Below are positions 44,622-52,751 of a stretch of 64,000 bases of DNA, one piece after another (positions within the stretch are counted from its first letter, which is position 1; each line of letters starts with the position of its first letter). The translations under genes and the position numbers were made by a program. This DNA is from Janthinobacterium sp. SUN073 (GTDB lineage: Bacteria; Pseudomonadota; Gammaproteobacteria; Burkholderiales; Burkholderiaceae_D), in contig NZ_JAPUBT010000012.1 in the NCBI RefSeq assembly GCF_030397665.1, positions 1 to 64,000 on the forward strand. Reading direction: 5' to 3'. The notes under the pieces are model-generated. The model saw only the letters and a program-made list of their open reading frames with translations. It had not been told where the DNA came from and made no database searches.

Positions 44622-45176
44622 ATGGGCAACCGACTCTCGAAAATCGCCACGCGCACGGGCGACAATGGCAGCACCGGCCTGGGCGACGGCAGCCGCACCA
44701 GCAAGGACAGCGCCCGCATCCACGCCATGGGCGACGTGGACGAACTCAATTCCCATATCGGCTTGCTGCTGTGCGAAGCCATGCCCGACGCCTTGCGCGA
44801 AGAGCTGGTGGCCATCCAGCACGATCTGTTCGACCTGGGCGGGGAAATCTGCATCCCCGGCTACCAGCTGATCAAGGAAGAGCATGTGCTGCGCCTCGAT
44901 GATTTACTGGCGAAATACAATGCGGACTTGCCCGCCTTGAGTGAATTCATCCTGCCCGCCGGTTCGCGCGCCGCCTCGCTGGCGCATGTCTGCCGCACCG
45001 TGTGCCGCCGCGCCGAGCGCAGCATCGTCGCGCTGGCGAATGCGGAAACCATCCACGAGCATCCGCGCCAGTACGTGAACCGCCTGTCGGACCTGCTGTT
45101 CGTGCTGTCGCGCGTGCTGAACCGCTTTGCCGGCGGTAGCGACGTGCTGTGGCGGCACGACCGCACGCGGGGCTAA
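44622..45176 (+). CDS. PduO-type cob(I)alamin adenosyltransferase
   Basis: The product has 184 residues. Signature segments are IATRTGDNGSTGLGDGSRTSK (about 7-27, phosphate-binding) and RIHAMGDVDELNSHIG (about 33-48), followed by the cobalamin-pocket helices with RRAERSIVAL and YVNRLSDLLFVLSR. It makes adenosylcobalamin from ATP and cob(I)alamin. It is divergent from glcD. The ATG at 44622 gives the family N-terminus, MGNRLSKIATRTGD. Confidence 0.93.
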   Translation: MGNRLSKIATRTGDNGSTGLGDGSRTSKDSARIHAMGDVDELNSHIGLLLCEAMPDALREELVAIQHDLFDLGGEICIPGYQLIKEEHVLRLDDLLAKYNADLPALSEFILPAGSRAASLAHVCRTVCRRAERSIVALANAETIHEHPRQYVNRLSDLLFVLSRVLNRFAGGSDVLWRHDRTRG

Positions 45177-45220
45177 CGTCACCAACGCCGGCCTGGCCAG
45201 CCGGCAAACTTTATTGAATG

Positions 45221-45396
45221 CTAAGTAATCCTCAGGAAATTATTGTGAAATTATGACGAACAGAACCGGATGCTATGCAAGGCGCCCGCTGCGACGCAGT
45301 GCGAGCACTGTAGCAGCGGGCAAGCCTCGTCGGCCACCTTGCAGAGCGCCGGTTATGGAAGTCAGAAATCACAATAATTTATTGGGGGTTACTTAG
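45221..45396. repeat. 176-bp palindromic element downstream of the cysteine-peptide operon
   Basis: The outer 70 bases on each side are imperfect inverted copies: CTAAGTAA at 45221 against TTACTTAG ending at 45396, then AAATTATTGTGA against TCACAATAATTT, AACCGG and TGCAAGG against their complements. A smaller hairpin, GCCCGCTGC…GCAGCGGGC (45284-45321), forms the centre. The right arm includes the TAA stop codon of the cysteine-rich peptide (45393-45395). It could be a MITE-like element or a very large terminator. Its sequence differs from repeats A and B, but the relation to a stop codon is the same. Confidence 0.75.
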
Positions 45397-45584
45397 TCTT
45401 GAGCGCAGCGGTTATAGCACAGCTGATGAACCTTGGTGCAGGCGCCTGCCGACCCTGGACGGGCGATCACGCACTGATCCAGAGCGTCATCACACTGCGC
45501 ATAGCATTCCGGCTCGCCGCCGGCGATCGCATACGAGGCGCTGACGCCCATGGCAAACAAAAAGAAACCCAGTTTTTTGAACAT
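45393..45584 (-). CDS. Secreted six-cysteine hairpin peptide (paralogue 1)
   Basis: The product has 63 residues: a signal peptide (about 1-21, MFKKLGFFLFAMGVSASYAIA) and a 42-residue mature part with Cys27, 31, 38, 49, 56 and 60. Spacing is C-x3-C-x6-C-x10-C-x6-C-x3-C, mirror-symmetric, as expected for two antiparallel helices stapled by three disulfides. The peptide at 46120-46305 has nearly the same spacing and signal peptide. I know of no named family. AGGAG lies five bases before the ATG. It is the last gene after the glutaredoxin-like protein. Confidence 0.75.
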   Translation of the reverse strand: MFKKLGFFLFAMGVSASYAIAGGEPECYAQCDDALDQCVIARPGSAGACTKVHQLCYNRCAQD

Positions 45585-45623
45585 AAGCACTCCTGTTGAA
45601 TTGACAGACGATCACTGACATCC

Positions 45624-45649
45624 ATGGCGCGCCGTCTCTTACGCGCCAT
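45624..45649. repeat. Inverted repeat between the glutaredoxin-like gene and peptide 1
   Basis: ATGGCGCG and CGCGCCAT form a perfect eight-base stem with a ten-base loop. It lies in the 72-base gap between two genes of one apparent operon and could modulate read-through or mRNA processing. Confidence 0.55.
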
Positions 45650-45656
45650 CCGGCAA

Positions 45657-46037
45657 TCAGATTCTCTTCAGCGCCGCTTCCAGCGCGCCCGTATTGAAAC
45701 CCTGGATTTTGCGGTTGCCGATCAACACCACGGGCACGCCGCCGCCGCCGAGTTCCTCATGCGCTTTTTTTGCTGCCGGGGACTTCTCGATATCGAGATC
45801 GACGAATTCGATCTTGTTTTCCTTGAAATACGCACGCGTCTTGGCGCAATAGCCGCACCAGTCCGTGCCGTACAACACCACCTTCGCCTGGGCATTCGGG
45901 AAATACGCGGCGTAATTGCCCTCGGTGTAATTTGACTTGAGCAAGCCGGGCAACAGGGACAAGCCATAACCGCTGCCCAGGCCGGCGGCCAGGATCAAGC
46001 CATACATGGCGATGGTTTTAATTTTTTTCTGCATCAT
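45657..46037 (-). CDS. Membrane-anchored glutaredoxin-like protein with CGYC site
   Basis: The product has 126 residues. One N-terminal helix (about 8-33) preceded by lysines implies the C-terminal domain faces the periplasm. The domain is glutaredoxin-like: VVLYGTDWCGYCAKTRAYF with Cys61 and Cys64, and the cis-proline segment GVPVVLIGNRKIQGF. The dipeptide between the cysteines, Gly-Tyr, is that of the periplasmic isomerase DsbC rather than classical CPYC glutaredoxins. Flanked by genes for two cysteine-rich secreted peptides, it may form, reduce or shuffle their disulfides; that is inference. Tandem ATGs at 46035-46037 and 46032-46034; no strong ribosome-binding site. Confidence 0.85.
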   Translation of the reverse strand: MMQKKIKTIAMYGLILAAGLGSGYGLSLLPGLLKSNYTEGNYAAYFPNAQAKVVLYGTDWCGYCAKTRAYFKENKIEFVDLDIEKSPAAKKAHEELGGGGVPVVLIGNRKIQGFNTGALEAALKRI

Positions 46038-46066
46038 AAGTATTGTCAGAGGCGTCAATGATCGAA

Positions 46067-46099
46067 GGCGGCCGGTGCAGCATGCGCTTGCCGGCCGCC
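46067..46099. repeat. Inverted repeat between peptide 2 and the glutaredoxin-like gene
   Basis: GGCGGCCGG and CCGGCCGCC form a perfect nine-base GC stem with a fifteen-base loop in the 82-base intercistronic gap. No T-run follows on the minus strand, so an attenuator or processing site is likelier than a full terminator. Confidence 0.6.
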
Positions 46100-46119
46100 T
46101 CGCAATGCAAAAAAAGATA

Positions 46120-46305
46120 TCAGGTGCCGGCTTGGCAGACTCTCAGGCAGGCTTTGTAACTGCCGATGCAAAAGGGGGACCTGTCGCCATTCATCATCGT
46201 GCATTCCCGCAATTCCTCCTCGCAGCTAGAGCAGTCGATATCGGAAGCGATGGCATAGGAAGCGCTCAAACCCAGGGTAAAAATAAACGCGGCAATCTTT
46301 TTCAT
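46120..46305 (-). CDS. Secreted six-cysteine hairpin peptide (paralogue 2)
   Basis: The product has 61 residues: a signal peptide (about 1-20, MKKIAAFIFTLGLSASYAIA) and a mature part with Cys25, 28, 35, 46, 53 and 57. Spacing C-x2-C-x6-C-x10-C-x6-C-x3-C differs from paralogue 1 by one residue only, while the residues between cysteines differ widely, so the disulfide framework is what is conserved. GGAGAG lies six bases upstream of the ATG. It is first in the apparent operon, 104 bases after a good promoter (46409-46437). Function unknown. Confidence 0.75.
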   Translation of the reverse strand: MKKIAAFIFTLGLSASYAIASDIDCSSCEEELRECTMMNGDRSPFCIGSYKACLRVCQAGT

Positions 46306-46408
46306 TTACTACTCTCCATGTTAGCGATTGCATCAGGCAAAGCCGGCAATCGCGTCAGATCAGTCGTAAAAATCCATACAGATTTCGTCTTTGCTTGCTA
46401 CAAAAACG

Positions 46409-46437
46409 AATATAGACCGCACTTATTTTAGAGTCAA
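46409..46437 (-). promoter_or_regulatory. Sigma70-type promoter of the cysteine-peptide operon
   Basis: On the minus strand TTGACT (46432-46437) and TATATT (46409-46414) are 17 bases apart, near-consensus for sigma70. The surroundings are A+T-rich in contrast to neighbouring genes. The predicted start is about 95 bases upstream of the first peptide gene. Confidence 0.65.
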
Positions 46438-46557
46438 TGTTTCCTTTCAATAAATTTCCACTTTGGAAAATATATCGGCAAGGCCCGTGAAATGTGGCAT
46501 TTGGAGAGATTGCGGGGCGTCAAACGTCTATACAATATCGGCGCCGCAAGCAGGAAA

Positions 46558-46581
46558 GGCCGGTTGCGGGCGCAACCGGCC
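46558..46581 (-). terminator. Terminator hairpin after the di-heme peroxidase gene
   Basis: GGCCGGTTGC and GCAACCGGCC form a perfect ten-base stem with a four-base loop, six bases past the peroxidase stop codon. In minus-strand direction it is followed by TTTCCT. Confidence 0.75.
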
Positions 46582-46587
46582 GAGCGG

Positions 46588-47742
46588 CTACAACGCTTCG
46601 AGAAAACTCTTCAGCGCGATGATTTCCCCGGACGTCAGCTGCAATGGCTGCAGCAGGGGCGACGTGACGGGGAACTTCGGATCGGCCGCTTGCTGCGCGT
46701 TTTGCGGCACGGGGCGCGACATGCCCGCGTTATACATGTTCAGCAAGCCCACCATCTGCGGAAACAGGCCGTTGTGCATCCACGGCCCCGATTGCGCCAC
46801 GCCGCGCAAGCCCGGCGTGCGGAACTTGCCCACGTCCCCATCCTTGCCCGTCACCAGATAGCGCCCCAGGTCTTCATATTTCTTGCGTCCGTAATACGTC
46901 AGCCCCAGGTTATGGAATTGCTGATCCGTCAGCAAGGCACCGCTGTGGCACGTCATGCAGCGCGCCTTGGTGCGGAACAGATGCAGGCCCAGCAGCTCGC
47001 GGTCGTTCAGGGCCGTGCGTTCGCCTTCCAGGAAAGTATCGAAACGCGTGACGGGCGGCAGCAGGGTGCGCTGGTAATCGGCCAGCGCCGTCAGGATGCG
47101 CGGCAGGGTCACGCCGGCGCCCTGGCCGAAAGCCGCATCGAACTGCGCCGGGTAATCATCGAGCGCGGCCAGCTTGGCCGCCAGGGCCGGCACGTCCATG
47201 GCCATCTCGTCCGGATGCTGCAAGGGCCCCAGCGCCTGCTCTTCGAGAGAGCTGGCACGGCCATCCCAGAACAGCGGCTTGATCTGCGCCACGCCCAACA
47301 AGCCAGGCGTATTGCGCTGGCCCAGCCGCCCTTCGTGTCCGACGGAAACGCGCTTGCTGTCGGCAAAGCTGTGCGCGGGACTGTGGCAGCTGAGGCAAGC
47401 CACCGCATTCGAACGCGACAATCGGGGGTCGTTGAACAGACGCTGCCCCAGCGCCACGACGGCCGGCGCCAAGGACGGCACCGGCACGGGCATGGCCGAG
47501 ACCGGGGCCATTTCCAGCGGCGTGACGCCATCGGCCACCTGCGGCCGGGGCCAGCTGGCGATCGGCCGCGCATACGTCTGGCGCAGACAGGCCAGATCCC
47601 AGCCGCTGGCGCCAGCGCAAGGTTCAACGGCTGCGGCAGCGCCCTCGCGCGCCTGGCCATCGAGGCTGAGTAACAGGGCGCCGCCCGCCAGCAAGGCGGC
47701 CAGGGCGACAGTGGTTTTTTTCAGGTGGGATGCGATGCTCAT
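46588..47742 (-). CDS. Di-heme cytochrome c peroxidase / MauG family protein
   Basis: The product has 384 residues: an N-terminal hydrophobic segment (about 10-28, signal or anchor), then two cytochrome c halves with heme motifs CLSCH (116-120) and CMTCH (262-266). The segment LFWDGRA (about 157-163) carries the tryptophan usually placed between the two hemes. Members reduce peroxide or oxidise protein residues as MauG and MbnH do. Length and layout resemble the MbnH/MauG branch more than classical CCP. It lies 25 bases downstream of a TonB receptor gene under a likely Fur site; no MbnP-type partner is seen in the window. Confidence 0.88.
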   Translation of the reverse strand: MSIASHLKKTTVALAALLAGGALLLSLDGQAREGAAAAVEPCAGASGWDLACLRQTYARPIASWPRPQVADGVTPLEMAPVSAMPVPVPSLAPAVVALGQRLFNDPRLSRSNAVACLSCHSPAHSFADSKRVSVGHEGRLGQRNTPGLLGVAQIKPLFWDGRASSLEEQALGPLQHPDEMAMDVPALAAKLAALDDYPAQFDAAFGQGAGVTLPRILTALADYQRTLLPPVTRFDTFLEGERTALNDRELLGLHLFRTKARCMTCHSGALLTDQQFHNLGLTYYGRKKYEDLGRYLVTGKDGDVGKFRTPGLRGVAQSGPWMHNGLFPQMVGLLNMYNAGMSRPVPQNAQQAADPKFPVTSPLLQPLQLTSGEIIALKSFLEAL

Positions 47743-47767
47743 GCGCCTGCCGTCATGGTTATTGTCA

Positions 47768-50332
47768 TTAGAAGCGGTAGCCGAGTTCCAGCGTAAACTG
47801 GCGGCCTTTTTCATACACGACTTCGGTCGTCAACTGGAGCAGGGGATTGCTGCGGTTGCTGACGTTCTCGATCCCCAGGTTCACAAAGCCCTCGCCCGGC
47901 CCGGTCTTCGGCAGCGCGTACTGCACGCGCAGGTCCCAGGTGATGGACTTGCCTACCGTAACGTCCCGGTAGACTTTCGCCACCTCGCCGTCAAACAGCT
48001 TGGCCTCGCCCGTCGCCGCCATGCCCGTTTCCGGCCCCCGTACGCGCAAGAAGTTATCCACTTTCAGGCGGTACGCGGGCACATCGGTCGACAGCAGCAG
48101 GCGCGCCGTCCAGGGCCGGTTGTAATTGTTCGCCGGGCGATCCACCCAGCGCATGAACTTGCCCTGGTAATAAATGTATTTACCCAGGTCGTCCGACAGT
48201 TCGTTCAGGGTGTTGTCGTAATCGGCATGCGAGCTGCTGGTACGCGTGTGGTCATAGCCGAAGTGCAGCTGCGTGGCGCTGCCGCCCCAGCGCAGCGGGC
48301 GCGCCGTTTCGGCGGCCAGGGTCCACACTTTGCTGTCGGTGCGGCCGATGTTGTCCCAGCGGTAATTCGCGGCCGATTCCAGGTGCTGCACCATCTCGTC
48401 GCGGCCTTCGCGCAGCACGCGCTTGGCGCTCCACTTCACGCCCCCCCATTGCTGGCTGATGCCCAGCATTTTTTCATCCGTGTACGGCACCTTCATCTCG
48501 CCCGTCTTGTACCAGGCCCAGTTGGTGGCCATCTCGGGCGCCGCCCAATCCTTCAGCAAGCCACCCGTCAAGGTACGATTTTGCGGAGCGGTCTGCAGTG
48601 CCAGGCGTTTCGAGAGCGCATAGAAATCGAAGAAATTGCGGCCATAGTAGCGGTTGGCGCCCACCTCGATCTGCGTCGTGCCCTTGCCGGCCACATCCCA
48701 GAAAGCCGACAGGCGGGGCGCGATACTGGACTTCGGCGACAGCTCGTCACTGTCGTAGCGCGCACCCAGGCGCAGGCGCACGTCGCCCAGCCTAACGTCG
48801 TCCTGCAGGAAGGCGCCGCGCATCTTGTTGCCCAGCTCATAGGCGCCCGCGTAGAAAATGATGCGCTGCCTCAGGTACTGGCCGCGCACGTTCGGCGCCG
48901 CGTTCCAGGGCGTGGCCAGGGAGCAAAATTGCGTATCCACCCCGCCGCCCGCCATATTGCAGGAATTGATATCGAACGACCCCGTGTATTGTTCATACTG
49001 GGTGTTGCGGCGGTAGCTCGAACGCTGCGTACCCAATTCCAGGCCCGCCTGGAAGCTGTGCGACATGCCCAGCCAGTCGACGGGTTCCCACTTCAGCTTG
49101 CCCTGATACTGGGCGTTTTCCTGCTCCTGATCCACATCGCCATAGCCGCCCTCGCCGCCATTCCACGCCGAGCCGGTCGTCTTCACGCCCCAGTTCTTGT
49201 CATTCGAGTAGCGCCATAATTTCCAGATGCTTTCATCGGCACGGCGCGAACTGTCCATCCTGCTCCAGCTCAAACGGTGTTCTGCGGTGGCGTTGCCCAG
49301 CAGCGCCAGCGGGTGCGTCAAGCCCAGGTTGACGCCATTGCCGCCGCTCTGCAGGTGGAAGTCGCTGTTTTTCGAGTTAGCAATAAAATAATCGCCGCTG
49401 GCCGGCGCATGCATGAGCGAGAAATCGGCCAGCACGCCGGGGCGGATGGTCCAGAAACCGCGCACGAAGGCATTGTCGCTGCCGCGCTTTTGTACCTTGC
49501 GATTGGCGTCGCCGGCGCTTTGCAAGCCGTTGACATAGGCGTTCAGGGGGATTTCCGAGGTCTTGCGGACCAAGCTGCCGATCAGGCTGAAATTCTCCGT
49601 CACCTTGCCCTGCAGCGCGGCGCGGTACGTCCATTTCTCGAATTCGGGCTGCAAGGCCGCCGTCGTCGAGGTGGCGGCGCTTTCCTTCTGGCTGTCGTTG
49701 AGCTTGTATTGCATCCACGACGAGCGCGTGCTTTCCACGGAAACCTGGCCGGACAGCTTGCGCGTGGGCGCGCAGGTATTGGCCTTCACCACGCCGCCCT
49801 TGAAACGGCCATATTCGGCGCCGATGTTCGAGTCGAGCACCGTCACGTCGCACAGCAGGGTGGTATCGACGGCAAAGCCCTGGCTGGCCGACGGTGGCGT
49901 GGTATTGTTGTTGGTGTTGCCGACGCCTTTGCCGGGATGGTTGGTGGGGCCGATATCGTTGTTGAGCGACATGCCGTCCATCTGGTACAGATTATCGTAG
50001 AACTTGGCGCCATTGATGCTGATGTCGGCCGGCGCCAGCTCACCCTGGGTGGCGGAGGCTTGCTGCTTGTTATCGAATTGCACGCTGGGGTTGATGCGCA
50101 ACAAGCTCGTGACATTGCCGTCGATGCCCTTCATCGCTTCGATCTGGCGCCTGTCCAGGCGCTGTTCGCCCACGGAGACACGTTCGGCTTGCAAGCGCAC
50201 TTCGGGCAGCACCTGCGGTGCCGGTTCATCGGCGTCCGCTTCGGCGGCAAGAACAAGGGGAGAGGCGGCGCTGGCGCCAAAGGCCAGGCCGATGGCCAGC
50301 ACGGACTGGCGCAGGGTAAAAATGGAAGACAT
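47768..50332 (-). CDS. TonB-dependent outer-membrane receptor
   Basis: The product has 854 residues: a signal peptide (about 1-29), plug domain (about 40-200, with ISINGAKFYDNLYQMDGMSLNND) and a beta-barrel ending in LELGYRF, with the terminal phenylalanine needed for BAM insertion. Two cysteine pairs in the plug (about Cys161/187) and one external loop (SCNMAGGG…FCSL) suggest disulfides. The ligand cannot be named; the linked MauG-type peroxidase and upstream Fur-like site point to iron or copper chelates. It is the first gene of the pair. Confidence 0.92.
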   Translation of the reverse strand: MSSIFTLRQSVLAIGLAFGASAASPLVLAAEADADEPAPQVLPEVRLQAERVSVGEQRLDRRQIEAMKGIDGNVTSLLRINPSVQFDNKQQASATQGELAPADISINGAKFYDNLYQMDGMSLNNDIGPTNHPGKGVGNTNNNTTPPSASQGFAVDTTLLCDVTVLDSNIGAEYGRFKGGVVKANTCAPTRKLSGQVSVESTRSSWMQYKLNDSQKESAATSTTAALQPEFEKWTYRAALQGKVTENFSLIGSLVRKTSEIPLNAYVNGLQSAGDANRKVQKRGSDNAFVRGFWTIRPGVLADFSLMHAPASGDYFIANSKNSDFHLQSGGNGVNLGLTHPLALLGNATAEHRLSWSRMDSSRRADESIWKLWRYSNDKNWGVKTTGSAWNGGEGGYGDVDQEQENAQYQGKLKWEPVDWLGMSHSFQAGLELGTQRSSYRRNTQYEQYTGSFDINSCNMAGGGVDTQFCSLATPWNAAPNVRGQYLRQRIIFYAGAYELGNKMRGAFLQDDVRLGDVRLRLGARYDSDELSPKSSIAPRLSAFWDVAGKGTTQIEVGANRYYGRNFFDFYALSKRLALQTAPQNRTLTGGLLKDWAAPEMATNWAWYKTGEMKVPYTDEKMLGISQQWGGVKWSAKRVLREGRDEMVQHLESAANYRWDNIGRTDSKVWTLAAETARPLRWGGSATQLHFGYDHTRTSSSHADYDNTLNELSDDLGKYIYYQGKFMRWVDRPANNYNRPWTARLLLSTDVPAYRLKVDNFLRVRGPETGMAATGEAKLFDGEVAKVYRDVTVGKSITWDLRVQYALPKTGPGEGFVNLGIENVSNRSNPLLQLTTEVVYEKGRQFTLELGYRF

Positions 50333-50423
50333 GAAGAACCTTCAACTGCGGATGGGAAAGGGGCAGTCTCATGATGCCGCCCTTCACTTGATCCTTCAGT
50401 GTCGTCTTCTCATGCTGCCAGTT

Positions 50424-50451
50424 GCAAATGATAACTATTACTATTCGCATT
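50424..50451. promoter_or_regulatory. Fur-box-like operator upstream of the TonB receptor
   Basis: The plus strand reads AAATGATAACTATTACTAT followed by TCGCAT. It contains overlapping NATWAT-type hexamers, as in Fur boxes, and lies about 95 bases upstream of the receptor start. It matches the common AATGATAACTATT pattern before iron-regulated receptors. Read by eye, without matrix scoring. Confidence 0.6.
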
Positions 50452-50539
50452 TACAAGACAGAAAAATCAAAACTTGGCTGTTTTTTTGACATGCGTAAAA
50501 ATTTCGGGCAGCCTGTGGCATCTGCGCCACGCCGCTCGC

Positions 50540-52666
50540 TTATGCGGGAGCCGCCACCCTGGGCGGCTGCGCATGCACATGTTCGCGCAGCAAGCCGCGC
50601 AACAACTGCACCTGCGTCACGGCGTCGGCCTGCAAGGCAGTCAAACCCTCGGCCGCACAGGGCCCCGGCGCGGATGCAGGAGGGACACCGTGCAGCAATG
50701 CATCCATTTCGGCACTGACCTCGGCAATCCACTGCTGCAGCTCGGGCGGCGCCGGCTCGGCCTGGGGACTCAGACTGATGCGCGCCGTGCTGCCCGCCAC
50801 GCGGCGTAGCAGCGGCAAGGTGCGCAGTGCCGCCAGGCCCACGCCGGCGCTGCGGTCGAGGCGGCGCTCGATGCGCAAACGCTGCAGCACTTGTTCCGCG
50901 TTATTGCTGGCCAGCCCCGCCTCGCGACGCAGGTGCGCGATGGCGCTATCCCATTTACCGCCGGCCGCCAGCACGGCCAGCAGGTATTTCAGGTTGGCCG
51001 ACACGGCTTTCGCCAGGCGCTGGTCCAGGTCGTCCGCTTCGCGGTCGGGCCACAGGAAAAACGTGGCCAGCAGAGCCAGCACGCAACCGAGCACATTGTT
51101 GCCCAGACGGCTAGCCGCATACACCATCTCGCTGGCGGGCGCCGCATAGTCGGCCACCAGCACGAAGGCGGGCGTCATGAACAGCACGTGCAGGCTGTAG
51201 CTGACCCTGCGCAAAGCCATGGTGGCGACGATCAGGGGAAACACCACCAGCGAGATCGCCAGCGGGGTATGCACGGCCAGGCCGATCAGCACGGCCAGCA
51301 CGGCGCCCAGCACGCTGCCAGCGACCCGCTCGATGCCGCGCGGCCAGGTGGTCGACACGGACGGCTGCAGTATCAATAAGGTCGCCATGGTGGCCCAGTA
51401 GCCGAAGGGAATGTGCAGCGCCTCGACCAGCAGGAAGCCGGCCGTCGTCGCCAGCGACACGCGCGCCGCATGGCGCCAGCTCAGCGACTGCGGCGTGGCG
51501 TTGACTTTCGCCATCTGCCACGCCTGCCCCAGCGCCAGGAAGGCCGCCTCGCGCCATGGCAGCTGCGCCGCGCGCGGCAAGCCCAGTTCCATGAAGTCCA
51601 CGTTCAGGCGCAGCGGCAGCAAGGCGCCCAGCGCCGCTTCCAGGCGCCGTCCGCAGCCCGCCAGGCGGCGCTGCGATTCCAGGGGCGGCGTTTCCGGCTG
51701 GCGCTGCACGGCTTGCCCCAGGCGGCGCAGCAGCACGGCCATCACTTCCAGGCTGCGCCGCGCGCGCGGGTCCCGGCGCAGGCGCTGCTGCTCGCGCTCG
51801 CAGGTATGCGTGACGGCGATCAGATAGGCGAAAATGCGCTCGGCGTCGCTGAGCGCCAGCAGCAGGTTGTCGTACAGGGCGCTGCGGCCAGCGCGCGCGG
51901 GCGGCACGGCGGCCAGCGCCACGCGCGCCGCTTCCAGCGCGGCGCGCGCCTGCGAACGGTAGCTGGCGCCATGCGCGGCAACACCCGCCTGCGCGGCGTC
52001 ATGTTCGAGGAAGCGCGCATTGTCGCGCGCGATACCGGCCAGGCGCGAATACGCGGCGCGGATGGCGCGCCTGGCAGGGCTGAATGGGTGGATGCGCCAG
52101 ACGGTAAAACTGAGCACCGTGGCAAACAGGCAGCCGAACATGTACAGGCCCAGGAAGGGCGCCGTCTGCGTCATCGATTCCAATGGGTGCGTGACCATCA
52201 CCACGCAGGCCGTGGCCGCCAGGATGGCCACTTGCGCCGTGGCCGCGCCCCAGATGCGCGCCAGCGCGCCGGCCCAGGAAAACAGCAGCACGGCGATGGC
52301 GGCCGTCGCCACGCCATGCCCGGCCGCCAGCGCCGTCAGGCCGCCGGCCACGGTCGACAGCAGGCCGAAGCCCAGCATCGACACAAAACGCATGCGCCGC
52401 GTGCCGGCCGCGTCCGCCAGGCAAGTCCAGAAGGCGCCGATGGCGGCCCAGGAAAAATCGGGCTGATCGAACAGCAGGCCCAGCAGCAGCATGGCGCTCG
52501 ATGCGCAGGCGGCCCGCAAGCCCTCGGACAGATTCGTTTCATCGATGGCCAAGGTGACCATCCACAGGGGGCGGCGCTGCGACAGGGTGTCGGTATAGGC
52601 GTGCATGCCCGTCAGCCAGCGGCCGACCAGTGCACGCGAACGGCGGTGAAGTTTCCTGAAATGCAA
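50540..52666 (-). CDS. FUSC family efflux protein (YccS/AaeB-like)
   Basis: The product has 708 residues. Two blocks of hydrophobic helices (about 50-190 and 400-560) each precede a cytoplasmic helical part, the FUSC/ArAE pattern of exporters for aromatic acids, fusaric acid and similar compounds. FGYWATMATLLILQPSVSTTWPRG is a typical FUSC motif. The tail contains proline-rich low-complexity sequence. The start at 52666 is a TTG without a good ribosome-binding site; the ATG at 52606 (20 codons in) is a plausible alternative. No HlyD-type partner is adjacent. Confidence 0.83.
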   Translation of the reverse strand: MHFRKLHRRSRALVGRWLTGMHAYTDTLSQRRPLWMVTLAIDETNLSEGLRAACASSAMLLLGLLFDQPDFSWAAIGAFWTCLADAAGTRRMRFVSMLGFGLLSTVAGGLTALAAGHGVATAAIAVLLFSWAGALARIWGAATAQVAILAATACVVMVTHPLESMTQTAPFLGLYMFGCLFATVLSFTVWRIHPFSPARRAIRAAYSRLAGIARDNARFLEHDAAQAGVAAHGASYRSQARAALEAARVALAAVPPARAGRSALYDNLLLALSDAERIFAYLIAVTHTCEREQQRLRRDPRARRSLEVMAVLLRRLGQAVQRQPETPPLESQRRLAGCGRRLEAALGALLPLRLNVDFMELGLPRAAQLPWREAAFLALGQAWQMAKVNATPQSLSWRHAARVSLATTAGFLLVEALHIPFGYWATMATLLILQPSVSTTWPRGIERVAGSVLGAVLAVLIGLAVHTPLAISLVVFPLIVATMALRRVSYSLHVLFMTPAFVLVADYAAPASEMVYAASRLGNNVLGCVLALLATFFLWPDREADDLDQRLAKAVSANLKYLLAVLAAGGKWDSAIAHLRREAGLASNNAEQVLQRLRIERRLDRSAGVGLAALRTLPLLRRVAGSTARISLSPQAEPAPPELQQWIAEVSAEMDALLHGVPPASAPGPCAAEGLTALQADAVTQVQLLRGLLREHVHAQPPRVAAPA

Positions 52667-52751
52667 GATCAGCTTTGAAAGGTATCAAAGCGTCATCGTA
52701 TCACCGCCAGTCACAAAAATGTTGCAGTGCAGCGTAATGTGGCGATGCTGC

